Shown: positions 25,508 through 33,952 of the stretch, piece by piece | Layout: each line of letters opens with the position of its first letter | How positions within the stretch are numbered: position 1 is the stretch's first letter | Source: Halovenus amylolytica | Lineage (GTDB): Archaea > Halobacteriota > Halobacteria > Halobacteriales > Haloarculaceae | Assembly (NCBI GenBank): GCA_004015825.1 | Contig: SAYS01000008.1 | Span: 62,001-126,000, forward strand | Reading direction: 5' to 3' | Length of the DNA: 64,000 nt | Position numbers and translations under genes: made by a program | The notes under the pieces: generated by a model | What the model was told of the DNA's origin: nothing | The model's input: the letters and a program-made list of their open reading frames with translations, nothing else | The model's database searches: none

Positions 25508-26146
25508 TTAGGCCACCTCCTGTGCTGGCCCCATTGTCGTTTTGACGTACACCGAATCGATGTTGAGCGGTCCTTTCTCCAGACTCGCGTGCAGGCGACG
25601 GATGATCACGTCGATGTTCGTCGCGATCTCGTCTGCGGACATATCCTCCGCGCCGACACGCGTGTGGAACGTCCGCCGGTCGCCACTGCGGATCTGGACG
25701 GAGTTTTTCATCCGTTCGACAACCTCGACGATATCGTCGTCGGGGCCGACCGGCTCGGGCATCTTCCCTCGTGGACCGAGCACGGTCCCGAGATACCGCC
25801 CGATATCCTGCATCATGTTCTCTTCTGCGAGGAAGAAGTCGGTGTCGCCAGCGAGATCTTTCGCTGCGTCGTCGTCGTCACCGAGGTCTGCAAGCTCGTT
25901 GCCGTCGAGAACTTGATCAGCAACCTCCTCGGCACGGATGGCGGTCTCGCCCTCCGCAAAGACGACGATACTGGTCTCCTGACCGGTTCCTTCCGGCAGG
26001 ACGACACTCTCGTCTACACGGTTCGATGGATCGTTGAGGTCAATATCACGCAGATTTACGGCGATGTCGACCGTCTCGGTAAAGTTCCGAGGCGGTGACT
26101 CGTCGAGCGCGCGGGATACTGCCTCCTCTATTTCCTGATCTGCCAT
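25508..26146 (-). CDS. rpl1: 50S ribosomal protein L1
   Basis: A 212-residue L1, the L1-stalk protein, with [13 protein letters not shown] and [17 protein letters not shown] matching the family signature. The gene leads the L1-L10-L12 operon. A strong Shine-Dalgarno GGAGGTGA sits about 4 bp before the ATG, unusual for haloarchaea, where many first genes are leaderless. No L11 gene is adjacent, unlike some archaeal operons. Confidence 0.96.
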   Translation of the reverse strand: MADQEIEEAVSRALDESPPRNFTETVDIAVNLRDIDLNDPSNRVDESVVLPEGTGQETSIVVFAEGETAIRAEEVADQVLDGNELADLGDDDDAAKDLAGDTDFFLAEENMMQDIGRYLGTVLGPRGKMPEPVGPDDDIVEVVERMKNSVQIRSGDRRTFHTRVGAEDMSADEIATNIDVIIRRLHASLEKGPLNIDSVYVKTTMGPAQEVA

Positions 26147-26245
26147 TGTTCACCTCCGTAGTACGCCTGAAGCTCCTACGGGTCAGTGAAACAGGCGAAT
26201 GCCTGTCTCGGCTGGTACAAAGCTAATGCGACACTTAAAAGCGTC
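26147..26245 (-). promoter_or_regulatory. L1 operon promoter and leader with hairpin
   Basis: On the minus strand a TTTTAAGTG box (about 26233-26241) is followed by a ~65-nt leader that holds an ACAGGC/GCCTGT hairpin with a 4-base loop (about 26191-26206 on the plus strand) and ends with GGAGGTGA. In other archaea L1 represses its own mRNA by binding a leader or early-coding structure that mimics its rRNA site, so this leader is the likely control site. Binding is inferred. Confidence 0.55.
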
Positions 26246-26358
26246 GAAGCACCTGTCTACGGCGGTGAGCGCGACGACGCGGACGATTTGGTTCCTGTGC
26301 ACGCAGCGTGACCCAGTTTCCCGACCCGGCGTCTATCTACCAATCGGCCGCATACCGG

Positions 26359-27354
26359 TCAGATCTCTTCGAAGGCCTGGATCGTTACAGCGATTGCATC
26401 TTCGGCGGGCAGATCCCGGACACTGTACTCCGTCGGATGGTACTGGTCGTGTGGATACACTGCTGGCTGTGCGACCTCGTACGACTCGGTGCCCCTGAAC
26501 TCTCCAAGAAATTCCCTCGTGGTCATCGGCTCGATGAATGCCAGCTCCGGATCCATACCACTGCAGCCCGTCCCGACGAATCCCTGGATGAGGGTGTTCG
26601 TGAACGCTTCCGGATTGGCTGGGAGTTCCGGGGCGTCCCTCGGTGCTGCATGCTCACCCATGTCTGTGATGTATCGTTCTTCGGCTTCGGGTGGTGGCGG
26701 CCGGCCGTAGCCCGCCGGGAGCTGTTCGGCCGCGAGTTCGGATTCGATCTCTGTGGGACTCCCATCGTCATTTCGACCCGTGATCGTGTCGTAGGGCGGG
26801 AGCGCCGGTCCCTCGATGGCGTCGATCGTCTCCATCTCCAGCATATGGAAGTGGATGTCGAAGTGTGGTACTTCCCACGCGCCTCCGCCCCCGGCGTGGC
26901 CGTTCGGATTCCAGTTGAGACCGAGGAACGTAAACGGCGTGTTCGCGGCGTCGGGGAACTCGACGAAGAACGTCAGCGACCACTTGTAGTGGACTTCGAG
27001 CGCCTCGCCAGTCGAACTGTATTTGTCGGTATATTCTTCCTCGCCCGAGTTTTCCAGTTCGTCCGCGCCAGGGAGGCCGTCGAGCGCTGCCCGGTCGATC
27101 TCGACCCCGTGGTACTTCGGTTTTCCCGACGGTGTCTCGGTTGTGAACGGCCGCGCACTGCCGTTGCCGAGTTCGATCTCCGCTCCGTACGCGGTTGTCC
27201 CGTTCGGCGGAAAGCCCTTTCTGTCATCCGATTGGGCTGCCGAGCCGAGGCCGACGCCACCCACGGCAGTGCCAGCGACCGCCGCGGCCCGAAGAAACGT
27301 CCGCCGCGCGAAACCCTTCTGCTGCCCTGACTGGTGGGATCTCTCTCTTACCAC
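26359..27354 (-). CDS. Tat-exported protein with HFDIHFHM motif
   Basis: A roughly 330-residue protein with a Tat signal (FARRTFLRAAAVAGTAVGG) and a mature part containing PHFDIHFHMLEMETID. A clustered-His motif of this type occurs in exported proteins catalogued, from memory, as DUF5602/TTHB210-like, of unknown function; the histidines may bind metal. I used the GTG at 27354 because a TATA-like CACATAATC lies near 27378-27388, giving a leaderless start; a GTG five codons upstream (27369) is possible. Confidence 0.75.
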   Translation of the reverse strand: MVRERSHQSGQQKGFARRTFLRAAAVAGTAVGGVGLGSAAQSDDRKGFPPNGTTAYGAEIELGNGSARPFTTETPSGKPKYHGVEIDRAALDGLPGADELENSGEEEYTDKYSSTGEALEVHYKWSLTFFVEFPDAANTPFTFLGLNWNPNGHAGGGGAWEVPHFDIHFHMLEMETIDAIEGPALPPYDTITGRNDDGSPTEIESELAAEQLPAGYGRPPPPEAEERYITDMGEHAAPRDAPELPANPEAFTNTLIQGFVGTGCSGMDPELAFIEPMTTREFLGEFRGTESYEVAQPAVYPHDQYHPTEYSVRDLPAEDAIAVTIQAFEEI

Positions 27355-27492
27355 GATTTCCACCTCCACTGCCGATTATGTGGGCTCACTAACATCTTCT
27401 CGTGGTGTATCGATACCCCTGGTAAATAAATATACTCGCAGCTTCGGACTGGAGCCAGACGTGCTCACTGCGTTGCGCGCGACTGGCAGGGT

Positions 27493-27559
27493 TCAAAACG
27501 TCCTCACGTTACAGATTTTCGGCTCACTGCGTTCGCCGCAAAATCAGTGGGTTCGGGCG
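27493..27559 (+). repeat. 67-bp direct repeat, copy 1, containing tRNA 3'-end sequence
   Basis: Matches 27705-27771 with one visible mismatch (T/C at position nine). It ends with GGGTTCGGGCG, the antisense of the last 11 bases of the tRNA-Val gene. The copy is offset 212 bp from the intact tRNA end, as expected for a duplicated tRNA 3' flank or attachment-site scar. Confidence 0.85.
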
Positions 27560-27704
27560 TCCTCGCGAGTGAAACGAGCGAGGTCGTACGGAAATCTGTG
27601 ATTTCCGTGATGCCAGAAACGCGTCGCGTTTCTGAGCAGCTCGGGAGACTTCGTCTCCCGGCGGTTTTGAACCGCGAGGACGTCACTCCGCTCGTCCTCT
27701 GGGC
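27560..27704. repeat. chain of short hairpins between the direct repeats
   Basis: This 145-bp stretch consists of successive palindromes: CGGAAATC/GATTTCCG, CAGAAACGC/GCGTTTCTG, CGGGAGAC/GTCTCCCG, GCGGTT/AACCGC and GAGGACG/CGTCCTC. The GCGGTTTTGAACCGC unit repeats the tRNA-Val T-arm. No ORF is convincing. Confidence 0.7.
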
Positions 27705-27771
27705 TCAAAACGCCCTCACGTTACAGATTTTCGGCTCACTGCGTTCGCCGCAAAATCAGTGGGTTCGGGCG
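27705..27771 (+). repeat. 67-bp direct repeat, copy 2, overlapping tRNA-Val 3' end
   Basis: Second copy of the repeat at 27493-27559. Its final 11 bases are the 3' end of the tRNA-Val gene (minus strand), so the repeat spans the tRNA 3' terminus and its downstream flank. Confidence 0.85.
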
Positions 27772-27833
27772 GTTTTGAACCGCCGACCTCGGCCTTGTAA
27801 GGGCCGCGTCATAACCAGCTAGACCACGAACCC
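27761..27833 (-). tRNA. tRNA-Val (anticodon UAC)
   Basis: Read on the minus strand, the 73 bases fold as a tRNA: acceptor GGGTTCG/CGAACCC (7 bp), a D-arm with GTC/GAC and the AGCTGGTTAT loop, anticodon stem CGGCC/GGCCG with loop CTTACAA giving anticodon TAC (Val, GUA codons), variable loop AGGTC, and T-arm GGCGG-TTCAAAA-CCGCC. CCA is not encoded. There is no intron. Its 3' flank holds the duplicated repeat at 27493-27771. Confidence 0.95.
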
Positions 27834-27917
27834 TGCGTCCGATACAAGCCGACCCCGGGGAATAACGCTTACTGTCTCGGTCGGAATATTTAGGCCCAGC
27901 GGCCACCCACACCCACT

Positions 27918-28409
27918 GTGCGCAGGCCACTCTCGGTACTCGCCGCTGTCGTCCTCGTCGGCGCGCTCCTCGCCTTCTACATCTTTATCCCTCCGCTGAC
28001 ACTCCTCGAACCCGGCGAGTACGAGCGGACGTCGGTCGCGATCACCGACGACGACGGAACTGAACTGGCGACCGTCGACGCCCGAATCGCCGACACGCGC
28101 GACAAGCGCCGGATCGGACTGAGCCGGACGGACTCGCTGGCAAACGGGACGGGGATGCTCTTCGTCCACGGCTCTGCCGACAGCCGAAGCTACCACATGC
28201 GGAATATGACCATCGGACTCGATATCGTCTTCGTCGACAGCGACGGGACGATCACGGAGATTCACGACGCCCCGGTGCCGGCCGTCGGCGGGACCGGCCC
28301 CTACCGTGGCACCGGCCGGTACGTGCTCGAAGTCCCGCGGGGCTGGATGAACGCCACCGGCGCGACCGTCGGCGACAACGTCGAGATTCCCGCATCAGGC
28401 AAGTCGTGA
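27918..28409 (+). CDS. membrane-anchored DUF192 family protein
   Basis: A 163-residue protein with a GTG start, an N-terminal signal or anchor helix (PLSVLAAVVLVGALLAFYIFI) and a DUF192 domain (RIGLSRTDSLANGTGMLFV, YHMRNMTIGLDIVFVDSD, RYVLEVPRGWM). The domain should face outside the cell. It is a paralogue of the partial gene at the left edge of the window. Function unknown. Confidence 0.88.
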   Translation: MRRPLSVLAAVVLVGALLAFYIFIPPLTLLEPGEYERTSVAITDDDGTELATVDARIADTRDKRRIGLSRTDSLANGTGMLFVHGSADSRSYHMRNMTIGLDIVFVDSDGTITEIHDAPVPAVGGTGPYRGTGRYVLEVPRGWMNATGATVGDNVEIPASGKS

Positions 28410-28496
28410 CTGCTCGACAGGTGATTCAGCCGCAACTCTCCGGGGAATTTCAAAAACCGTTATAACCGCGGAGTGTAAATCCAGCATAGAGACCGT

Positions 28497-28889
28497 ATGG
28501 ACACAAATATATTCAAAAGCAAGGGGTATTTCCTCACCGTAGTCATCATTGGTAGCGTCCTCGCCGGGGTCCTGACAGCCCTGTTTCTCGGTGCTGGAGC
28601 GACCGAACTGGGGTACGTCGCCGTCGGCGGTATCGGAAGTGCACTCGTCGTGGTTGGAACCTACACCCTCGGTCGCCGGTACGGCCACCCACACTCGCAC
28701 GCCGTCGCTGAAGCGGCTATCTCTCTCGGCGTACTGTATCTGATCGCCGTCTCGTTCCGACTGCTGACCGAGTACGGCGAGCGCTCCTTCTTCGAAGTCG
28801 TGTTCGCACTGGGGGCGCTTATCGTCGGCAGCCTCGCCTTCGTCGCTGCCATCGCTGTCCTCGGCCGCTACAACGCCTCGCCCAGCTAA
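28497..28889 (+). CDS. four-helix membrane protein
   Basis: A 130-residue protein with about four membrane segments (YFLTVVIIGSVLAGVLTALF, YVAVGGIGSALVVVGTYTL, AISLGVLYLIAVSFRLL, VVFALGALIVGSLAFVAAI) and short loops. No family recognised. A TATA-like CGTTATAACC lies about 30-40 bp before the ATG. It converges on the SPFH gene with overlapping stop codons (28886-28889). Confidence 0.75.
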   Translation: MDTNIFKSKGYFLTVVIIGSVLAGVLTALFLGAGATELGYVAVGGIGSALVVVGTYTLGRRYGHPHSHAVAEAAISLGVLYLIAVSFRLLTEYGERSFFEVVFALGALIVGSLAFVAAIAVLGRYNASPS

Positions 28890-29956
28890 CTCTGACCGTC
28901 CGGATCGAACGACCCGTCTTTGACTTCTTTTGCTGCTCGCTCCATCTCTTCGAGATCCACCTGTGCCTCCTCGTCGATCTCACCGAGGATTTCGGCAATG
29001 TCGTCCAGACCGAGGATCTCCCGTGTCTCCTCGTCGAACTCGCCGCTTTCGAGGACGTGGCCGTTCTCCTTGGCGTCGCTGCCCTGGAGGTGTTTGCCGT
29101 ACCGGCCCACCATTGAGGTGAGTTCCTGCGGGAGGACGAACTTCGTCGACTCGCCCTGGCCGATCTCTTCGAGCGCTTCCATCCCACGCTCGATGATCGC
29201 CCGTTCGCCCATCGATTCGGCGGACTTGGCCCGGAGCACGGTCGAGATGGCGTCACCCTGCGCTTCGAGGATCTGGCTCTGTTTCTCACCCTGCGCGCGG
29301 ATGATGTTGGACTGTTTGTCACCCTGTGCTTCCTCGATCGCGCTGCGGCGTTCACCCTGCGCTTCGAGGATCATCGCACGACGGCGACGCTCTGCGGAGG
29401 TCTGCTGTTCCATCGCCTGCTGGACGCCCTGGCTCGGGTTGACCTCGCGGACCTCGACACTCTCGACACGGATTCCCCACTCGTCTGTGGGTTCGTCGAG
29501 TTCCTCCCGAATTCGGGTGTTGATCTCCGCCCGTTTCGAGAGCGTGTCGTCGAGTTCCATATCACCCAGCACCGCTCGCAGGGTCGTCTGGGCGAGATTC
29601 GAGACCGCTCGCCTGTAGTTGTCGACCTCCAGAAACGCCCGCTCGGCGTCCATCACACGGATGTAGACCACAGCGTCGGCGCTGACCGGCGAGTTGTCCC
29701 GCGTGATTGCCTCCTGCTGTGGGACGTCCATCGTCTCGGTCCGCATATCGAAAAAGTGCGTTTTCGAGATGAACGGCGGGACGATGTTGATCCCGGGTTC
29801 GAGCAGCCGACGGTATTTGCCGAACACTGTCAGTGCTCCTTTCTCGTATGCGTCGACGATCACGAACGACTGCCAGGCAACGACAACGGCGAAAGCCAGG
29901 AGGATGAGTCCGATAACTCCCCCGAGCATCTCCGTCGTCTGTAATAGTAACTCCAT
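28886..29956 (-). CDS. SPFH/Band 7 (stomatin/HflK-like) membrane protein
   Basis: A 356-residue protein with one N-terminal membrane helix (GGVIGLILLAFAVVVAWQSF), an SPFH domain (about 35-200; YEKGALTVFGKYRRLLEPGINIV, MDVPQQEAITRDN, VEVREVNPSQGV), a coiled-coil with repeated EAQGE/AQGDKQ heptads (about 205-275), and an acidic tail. Stomatin-type proteins form ring- or raft-like membrane oligomers and often regulate membrane proteases. No NfeD or protease gene is adjacent. ATG 29956 (MELLLQTTEML) was chosen; the longer upstream frame crosses the AT-rich promoter. Confidence 0.92.
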   Translation of the reverse strand: MELLLQTTEMLGGVIGLILLAFAVVVAWQSFVIVDAYEKGALTVFGKYRRLLEPGINIVPPFISKTHFFDMRTETMDVPQQEAITRDNSPVSADAVVYIRVMDAERAFLEVDNYRRAVSNLAQTTLRAVLGDMELDDTLSKRAEINTRIREELDEPTDEWGIRVESVEVREVNPSQGVQQAMEQQTSAERRRRAMILEAQGERRSAIEEAQGDKQSNIIRAQGEKQSQILEAQGDAISTVLRAKSAESMGERAIIERGMEALEEIGQGESTKFVLPQELTSMVGRYGKHLQGSDAKENGHVLESGEFDEETREILGLDDIAEILGEIDEEAQVDLEEMERAAKEVKDGSFDPDGQS

Positions 29957-30225
29957 ACATATGTTTGGTGTGAACACATAAATCACCAGTGTTATTCTAG
30001 ATCCGAGTTGTGCGAGACCGTCGCCAGCGAGTCCGTCTCTGTCTCGACCCAGTTGTGGACTGCCGACACGTGGGGAATTGAAATTAAAAATCAGATAGTA
30101 ATTGAATGAGCTAGGGTACAATTGTAGTTCTAATACTCCTACTATATCTTATACAGAGTATATTCTGCATTATTATTTCTGTTCTAACAAGTATTTTATT
30201 CGACGAGTTCGTGGTATGGGATAGT
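29957..30225. promoter_or_regulatory. AT-rich divergent promoter region (SPFH / DoxX-like)
   Basis: The 269-bp gap is AT-rich, especially 30085-30200, and has no convincing ORF. TATA-like boxes include GATTTATGTG (minus strand, near 29978-29988, about 25-30 bp before the SPFH start) and TATTTTATTC (plus strand, near 30191-30200, about 28-35 bp before the start at 30226). Confidence 0.45.
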
Positions 30226-30696
30226 ATGGCACCCGAACTAAGCCATTCCGATCTCGACTCCTACAGGGATCGGTTCGAATCGATCGACGAAACGATTGCA
30301 GCCGGGATGTCTCGCTGGAGTATTCCAGTCTTGCGGGTTTCACTCGGTCTGGTCTTCGTCTGGTTTGGTGCGCTGAAGCTCCTCGACGTGAGTCCGGCCG
30401 CTGATCTCGTTGCCGCCACAGTCTACGTCGTTCCCCCGGAACTGTTCGTTCCAGTACTCGGCGCCTGGGAGGTAGCGATCGGTCTCTGTCTCCTCTCGCC
30501 GCGGCTGACCCGTGTCGGTATCCTGCTGTTGTTCTTGCAGATGCCCGGAACCTTCCTCCCGTTCGTCGTGTTGCCCGATGTCACGTTCGCAACCGTCCCC
30601 TACGAACTGACCGTCGAAGGGCAGTATATCGTGAAGAATCTGGTGTTGATCGGTGCGGCACTCGCGATCGGTGGCACGGTGCGAAACAGCGAGTAA
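30226..30696 (+). CDS. DoxX/YkgB-like membrane protein
   Basis: A 156-residue protein with four predicted membrane segments after a ~40-residue soluble start: ISRW-type entry into VLRVSLGLVFVWFGALKLLDV, then a loop, VLGAWEVAIGLCLL, VGILLLFLQMPGTFLPFVV and VLIGAALAIGG. The 'VWFGALKL' and 'EVAIGLCLL' pattern is that of DoxX/DUF417-type proteins, whose role in most organisms is unclear. The ATG at 30226 fits the promoter spacing; a GTG five codons upstream is possible. Confidence 0.8.
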   Translation: MAPELSHSDLDSYRDRFESIDETIAAGMSRWSIPVLRVSLGLVFVWFGALKLLDVSPAADLVAATVYVVPPELFVPVLGAWEVAIGLCLLSPRLTRVGILLLFLQMPGTFLPFVVLPDVTFATVPYELTVEGQYIVKNLVLIGAALAIGGTVRNSE

Positions 30697-30770
30697 TTTC
30701 CGTGTCACACTTTCTCTGACGGCGAAATAGACCGGAAAGTACAGAAACCACGCCCACAACAGCGTATCTA

Positions 30771-32390
30771 GTGAGCGACGAGCCGCCCGATCCCTCCAGC
30801 GACGGCACGTCGTCGGTGGATTCTGGCAGTGACGACGCGTCCGAGGGATACTCGTCCGATCCCGGAGTCGGTGAGTCGGACAGCGACGGCGCTGGACCCG
30901 ACGAACCCCGGGAGTCGATCACCGAGGGGAGTCTGATCAGGCCACTGTTTCAGTTGGCGTGGCCGATCATCGTCATCCAGCTGTTGCAGGTCGCCTACAA
31001 CGTCGTCGATACGCTGTATCTCGGCCGCCTCTCGGCTGATGCCGTGGGTGCGATCAGTCTCGCCTTCCCGCTTATCTTCCTGCTCGTCTCCGTCGCCGCG
31101 GGCTTTACGACTGCGGGTGCGATCCTCGTCGCCCAGTACACCGGCGCGAAAGGCGACCGATCGGCGGGACTCGTCGCCGGACAGACGGTCACCTTCGTCA
31201 GTCTGCTCTCGCTCGTCGTCGCTGTCGTCGGCTTCTTTTTCGCCCGGCCAGCGCTGGAACTGCTCCCGACACAGGCCGATACCGGTGCCCGTGTCATCCC
31301 ACTGGCCGCCGATTACATGGAAGTGTTCTTCGTCGGAATCCCGTTCCTGTTCGGTTTCTTCGTCTTCTCGGCGCTGCTCCGTGGCTACGGCGATACCCGG
31401 ACGCCGATGTACGTCATGGTGCTCTCGGTCGTTGCCAACATCCTGCTCGATCCGTTCCTGATCTTCGGGTTCCAGAGCAATCCACTGCTGGGTGCTGTCG
31501 GCCTCGATGGTGTCGAGGCCTCGCTGCTCGCTGCGACTGGGTTCACTGGCTATGGGATCGAGGGCGCGGCAGTTGCGACCATCGGCGCACGCGGTGTCGC
31601 GAGTGCGATCGGACTCTACATACTCTTCTTTACGGCTGTGGGGCCGACGACACGGCTCGAACATCTGCGACCCGATCTCACCTTCATGAAAGATATCGTC
31701 CGGCTGGGTACGCCGAGTATGATCGAAAACTCCGCGAACGCACTCGCACAGATCACACTCATCGGGATCGTCGTCACCTTCGCCCCGCCAGTCGTCGCAG
31801 CCTACGGCCTCGGGAACCGGATCGTCTCGCTGGTCTTCCTGCCGGCGATGGGGCTCGGGCGGGCGATCGACACGATGGTCGGCCAGAACCTCGGTGCCGA
31901 CCGGGCAGACCGGGCCACGCGGTCGGTCTATCTCGCGACGTCGACGGCGGCGGGCGTGATGTTACTCGTCGCCGTCGTCGTCGTCTTGCTGACGGAACCG
32001 ATCGTCAGTGTCTTTCTCGGCGACGTGGCGAACGCACCCGAGACCATTGCACTCGGCGTCGAGTACGTCCAGACACGCTCCGTCGAGTTTGCCTTTATCG
32101 GGGTGACACAGGTCCTGCTCGGTGCGTTCCGCGGGGCCGGCAACACGAAGACGGCGATGATCATCTCTATCGTGACGTTGTGGATCGGCCGTGTCGGCAC
32201 GGTCTCACTGCTCGTCTTCGGCCTCGGCTGGGGAGCGAGCGGCGTCTGGATCGGGATGGCTGTCGGGAACATCCTCGGGGTCGTCGTCAGCATCCCGTGG
32301 TTCCTGCGGGGCACCTGGAAGGAGGCGTATATCGACGAGACTACAACGGGAGAATCGACAGGCGTCGTCGAAACCGCGAGTGAGGACTAG
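30771..32390 (+). CDS. MATE family efflux transporter
   Basis: A 539-residue, about 12-helix transporter. After an acidic soluble N-terminus of ~50 residues come the MATE halves: LAWPIIVIQLLQVAYNVVDT and PSMIENSANALAQITLIG start the two bundles, with GYGDTRTPMYVMV and FRGAGNTKTAMIIS as the paired loop motifs. MATE proteins export cationic drugs or metabolites against Na+ or H+. GTG start at 30771 (a Ser/Asp-rich tail follows). Confidence 0.93.
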   Translation: MSDEPPDPSSDGTSSVDSGSDDASEGYSSDPGVGESDSDGAGPDEPRESITEGSLIRPLFQLAWPIIVIQLLQVAYNVVDTLYLGRLSADAVGAISLAFPLIFLLVSVAAGFTTAGAILVAQYTGAKGDRSAGLVAGQTVTFVSLLSLVVAVVGFFFARPALELLPTQADTGARVIPLAADYMEVFFVGIPFLFGFFVFSALLRGYGDTRTPMYVMVLSVVANILLDPFLIFGFQSNPLLGAVGLDGVEASLLAATGFTGYGIEGAAVATIGARGVASAIGLYILFFTAVGPTTRLEHLRPDLTFMKDIVRLGTPSMIENSANALAQITLIGIVVTFAPPVVAAYGLGNRIVSLVFLPAMGLGRAIDTMVGQNLGADRADRATRSVYLATSTAAGVMLLVAVVVVLLTEPIVSVFLGDVANAPETIALGVEYVQTRSVEFAFIGVTQVLLGAFRGAGNTKTAMIISIVTLWIGRVGTVSLLVFGLGWGASGVWIGMAVGNILGVVVSIPWFLRGTWKEAYIDETTTGESTGVVETASED

Positions 32391-33032
32391 TTATCGGACG
32401 AAGTAGGGATCGCTGTCCGGGAGGAAGCGTCCGAGATCGGAGATCTGCTGGTAGTCCGACGCCAGCAGCGCCTGGAGTTCGGCGACGAGTTTTTCCTGAT
32501 CGTCGTCGTCCCACTCGGCCGGATCTTTGATCGGGACGATAAGCCAGCCCGCACCCTGTCGATCACTGGCGTGGGCCGTGTCCATATCTGCCGCCTCGTC
32601 GACCGGAATCGCGGAGTACTCCCCGAAGACGTACTCCGTCGCGCGCTCGCCGACGGGCAACAGGACGTGGGCTGTAATCGCCCGGAGTTCGGCGTCGAAA
32701 TACGGCTCCATCTCGTCGTAGGACCACTGCTCGGGTACTGCCGTCTCGGGAGCACACATGTGCAGATAGGAGAAAAACGTCTCCGGTGAGTCGATGCGTC
32801 CGTCTGCCAGTGCTGCCGATTCGATCAATCCACCGTCGACGAGCGCGTCGAAGAATCGCTCGGACCACTCCTTTTCGGTAAAGGGGACGCCCGTCGAGAG
32901 CCCGCCGTGGACGCCGGGATGGTCGCCGATGACGTGGAAATCTGCCGTCGTCGCGCCATAGCCCGGGACGTACTGTTCACAGAGGGGATGAATATCGAAG
33001 GGGTTGTGTGCGTTGCGTGCGAGGAAATCCAC
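32391..33032 (-). CDS. uracil-DNA-glycosylase-superfamily-like protein
   Basis: A ~213-residue protein. FHVIGDHPGVHGGLSTGVPFT resembles the active-site loop of the UDG superfamily (VGExPGxxExxxGxPF), and AHVLLPVGERATEYVF the helix that follows. A family of such proteins is conserved in haloarchaea. Glycosylase activity is inferred; the catalytic acidic residue of motif A may here be the Asp of IGDHPG. The GTG at 33032 (DFLARNAHNPF) fits the AT-rich box at 33060-33075; an ATG at 33059 would add nine residues. Confidence 0.65.
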   Translation of the reverse strand: MDFLARNAHNPFDIHPLCEQYVPGYGATTADFHVIGDHPGVHGGLSTGVPFTEKEWSERFFDALVDGGLIESAALADGRIDSPETFFSYLHMCAPETAVPEQWSYDEMEPYFDAELRAITAHVLLPVGERATEYVFGEYSAIPVDEAADMDTAHASDRQGAGWLIVPIKDPAEWDDDDQEKLVAELQALLASDYQQISDLGRFLPDSDPYFVR

Positions 33033-33133
33033 TGTTAGTCCCTGTAGCAGTGCCCACATTAACAGTATTTCGAACGGAGCCGTACTGACCTGCAACCGAG
33101 CGGTCTATGTCGTTGCAGTCCTGAGCGACAGCT

Positions 33134-33553
33134 ATGGACCGTCGGACATTCCTCGCGGCTGCCGGTGTGGGCGTCTCGACCGCGCTCGCTGGCTGTAGTG
33201 ACTTCTTCGATGCAGCGGCGGCCGGCGAGAACACTGTCGGGATGACGATAAACAGATTCCGCCCGGAGGAGCTCACGGTCGACGCCGGGACGACCGTCGA
33301 GTTCTCGAATACGAGTTCACACGCCCACACGGTGACCGCCTACGAGGGTGGGATCCCCGAGGAGGCCGAGTTTTTCGCAACGGGCGATTTCGAGTCCGAG
33401 GCGGCCGCACGCGAGGGCTGGAACAACCAGCGGGGCCTGCTCTACGAGGGTGAAAGCTGGGAGTACACCTTCGAGATCCCCGGCACCTACCAGTACTTCT
33501 GTATCCCACACGAGGATTCGGGGATGATCGGCTTTATCGAAGTCGAAGAGTGA
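33134..33553 (+). CDS. cupredoxin (halocyanin-like) lipoprotein
   Basis: A 139-residue blue-copper protein. A Tat signal (DRRTFLAAAGVGVSTALAGC) ends in a lipobox with Cys about 21. The plastocyanin-like domain has the ligand set His (SSHAHTV), Cys123, His126 and Met131 (YFCIPHEDSGM). Halocyanins are membrane-anchored electron carriers. An insertion between the first ligand strand and the C-terminal strands (EEAEFFATGDF...) is longer than in plastocyanin. No oxidase genes lie nearby. Confidence 0.9.
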   Translation: MDRRTFLAAAGVGVSTALAGCSDFFDAAAAGENTVGMTINRFRPEELTVDAGTTVEFSNTSSHAHTVTAYEGGIPEEAEFFATGDFESEAAAREGWNNQRGLLYEGESWEYTFEIPGTYQYFCIPHEDSGMIGFIEVEE

Positions 33554-33601
33554 TGGTAATCCTCCGTAATGATTTTGCCTCGCAGCCAACTAACAGTACC
33601 C

Positions 33602-33949
33602 ATGAGCGGTGAGCCAAACGAAGACGAACTCGAACGGATCCGCGAACAGAAGAAAAAACAGCTCCAGGAACAGCAGGGAGAGGGCCAGGAAGAGGCCATG
33701 GAGGCCCAGCGCCAGGAGGCAGAGGCCCAGAAGAAGGCCGTGCTGCGCCAGAATCTCACCGACGGCGCGCGGAAACGCCTCAATACGGTGAAGATGTCCA
33801 AACCGCAGGTCGGCGAACAGGTCGAACAGCAGGTGCTCGCCCTGGCCCAGAGCGGCCGCCTCGGCGGAAAAATCGACGAGGACCAGATGAAAGAGATCCT
33901 CAAAGAGCTCACGCCGGACTCGAAGAGTTTCGATATCAAACGCCGGTAA
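33602..33949 (+). CDS. PDCD5-family DNA-binding protein
   Basis: A 115-residue, highly helical, charged protein ([63 protein letters not shown]), the archaeal counterpart of eukaryotic PDCD5. Family members bind DNA or act in protein folding; the archaeal role is not settled. The ATG at 33602 sits right after the intergenic region. It is followed at 4 bp by the PP-loop ATPase gene; this gene pair is plausible as an operon. Confidence 0.93.
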   Translation: MSGEPNEDELERIREQKKKQLQEQQGEGQEEAMEAQRQEAEAQKKAVLRQNLTDGARKRLNTVKMSKPQVGEQVEQQVLALAQSGRLGGKIDEDQMKEILKELTPDSKSFDIKRR

Positions 33950-33952
33950 CCG

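Noticed and set aside
24431..26098. 555-codon plus-strand frame
   Set aside because: Antisense to rpl10 and rpl1; no similarity to a protein family.
27493..27833. CRISPR-like array
   Set aside because: Only two copies of a 67-bp repeat, with a tRNA inside one copy and a palindromic spacer; no cas genes.
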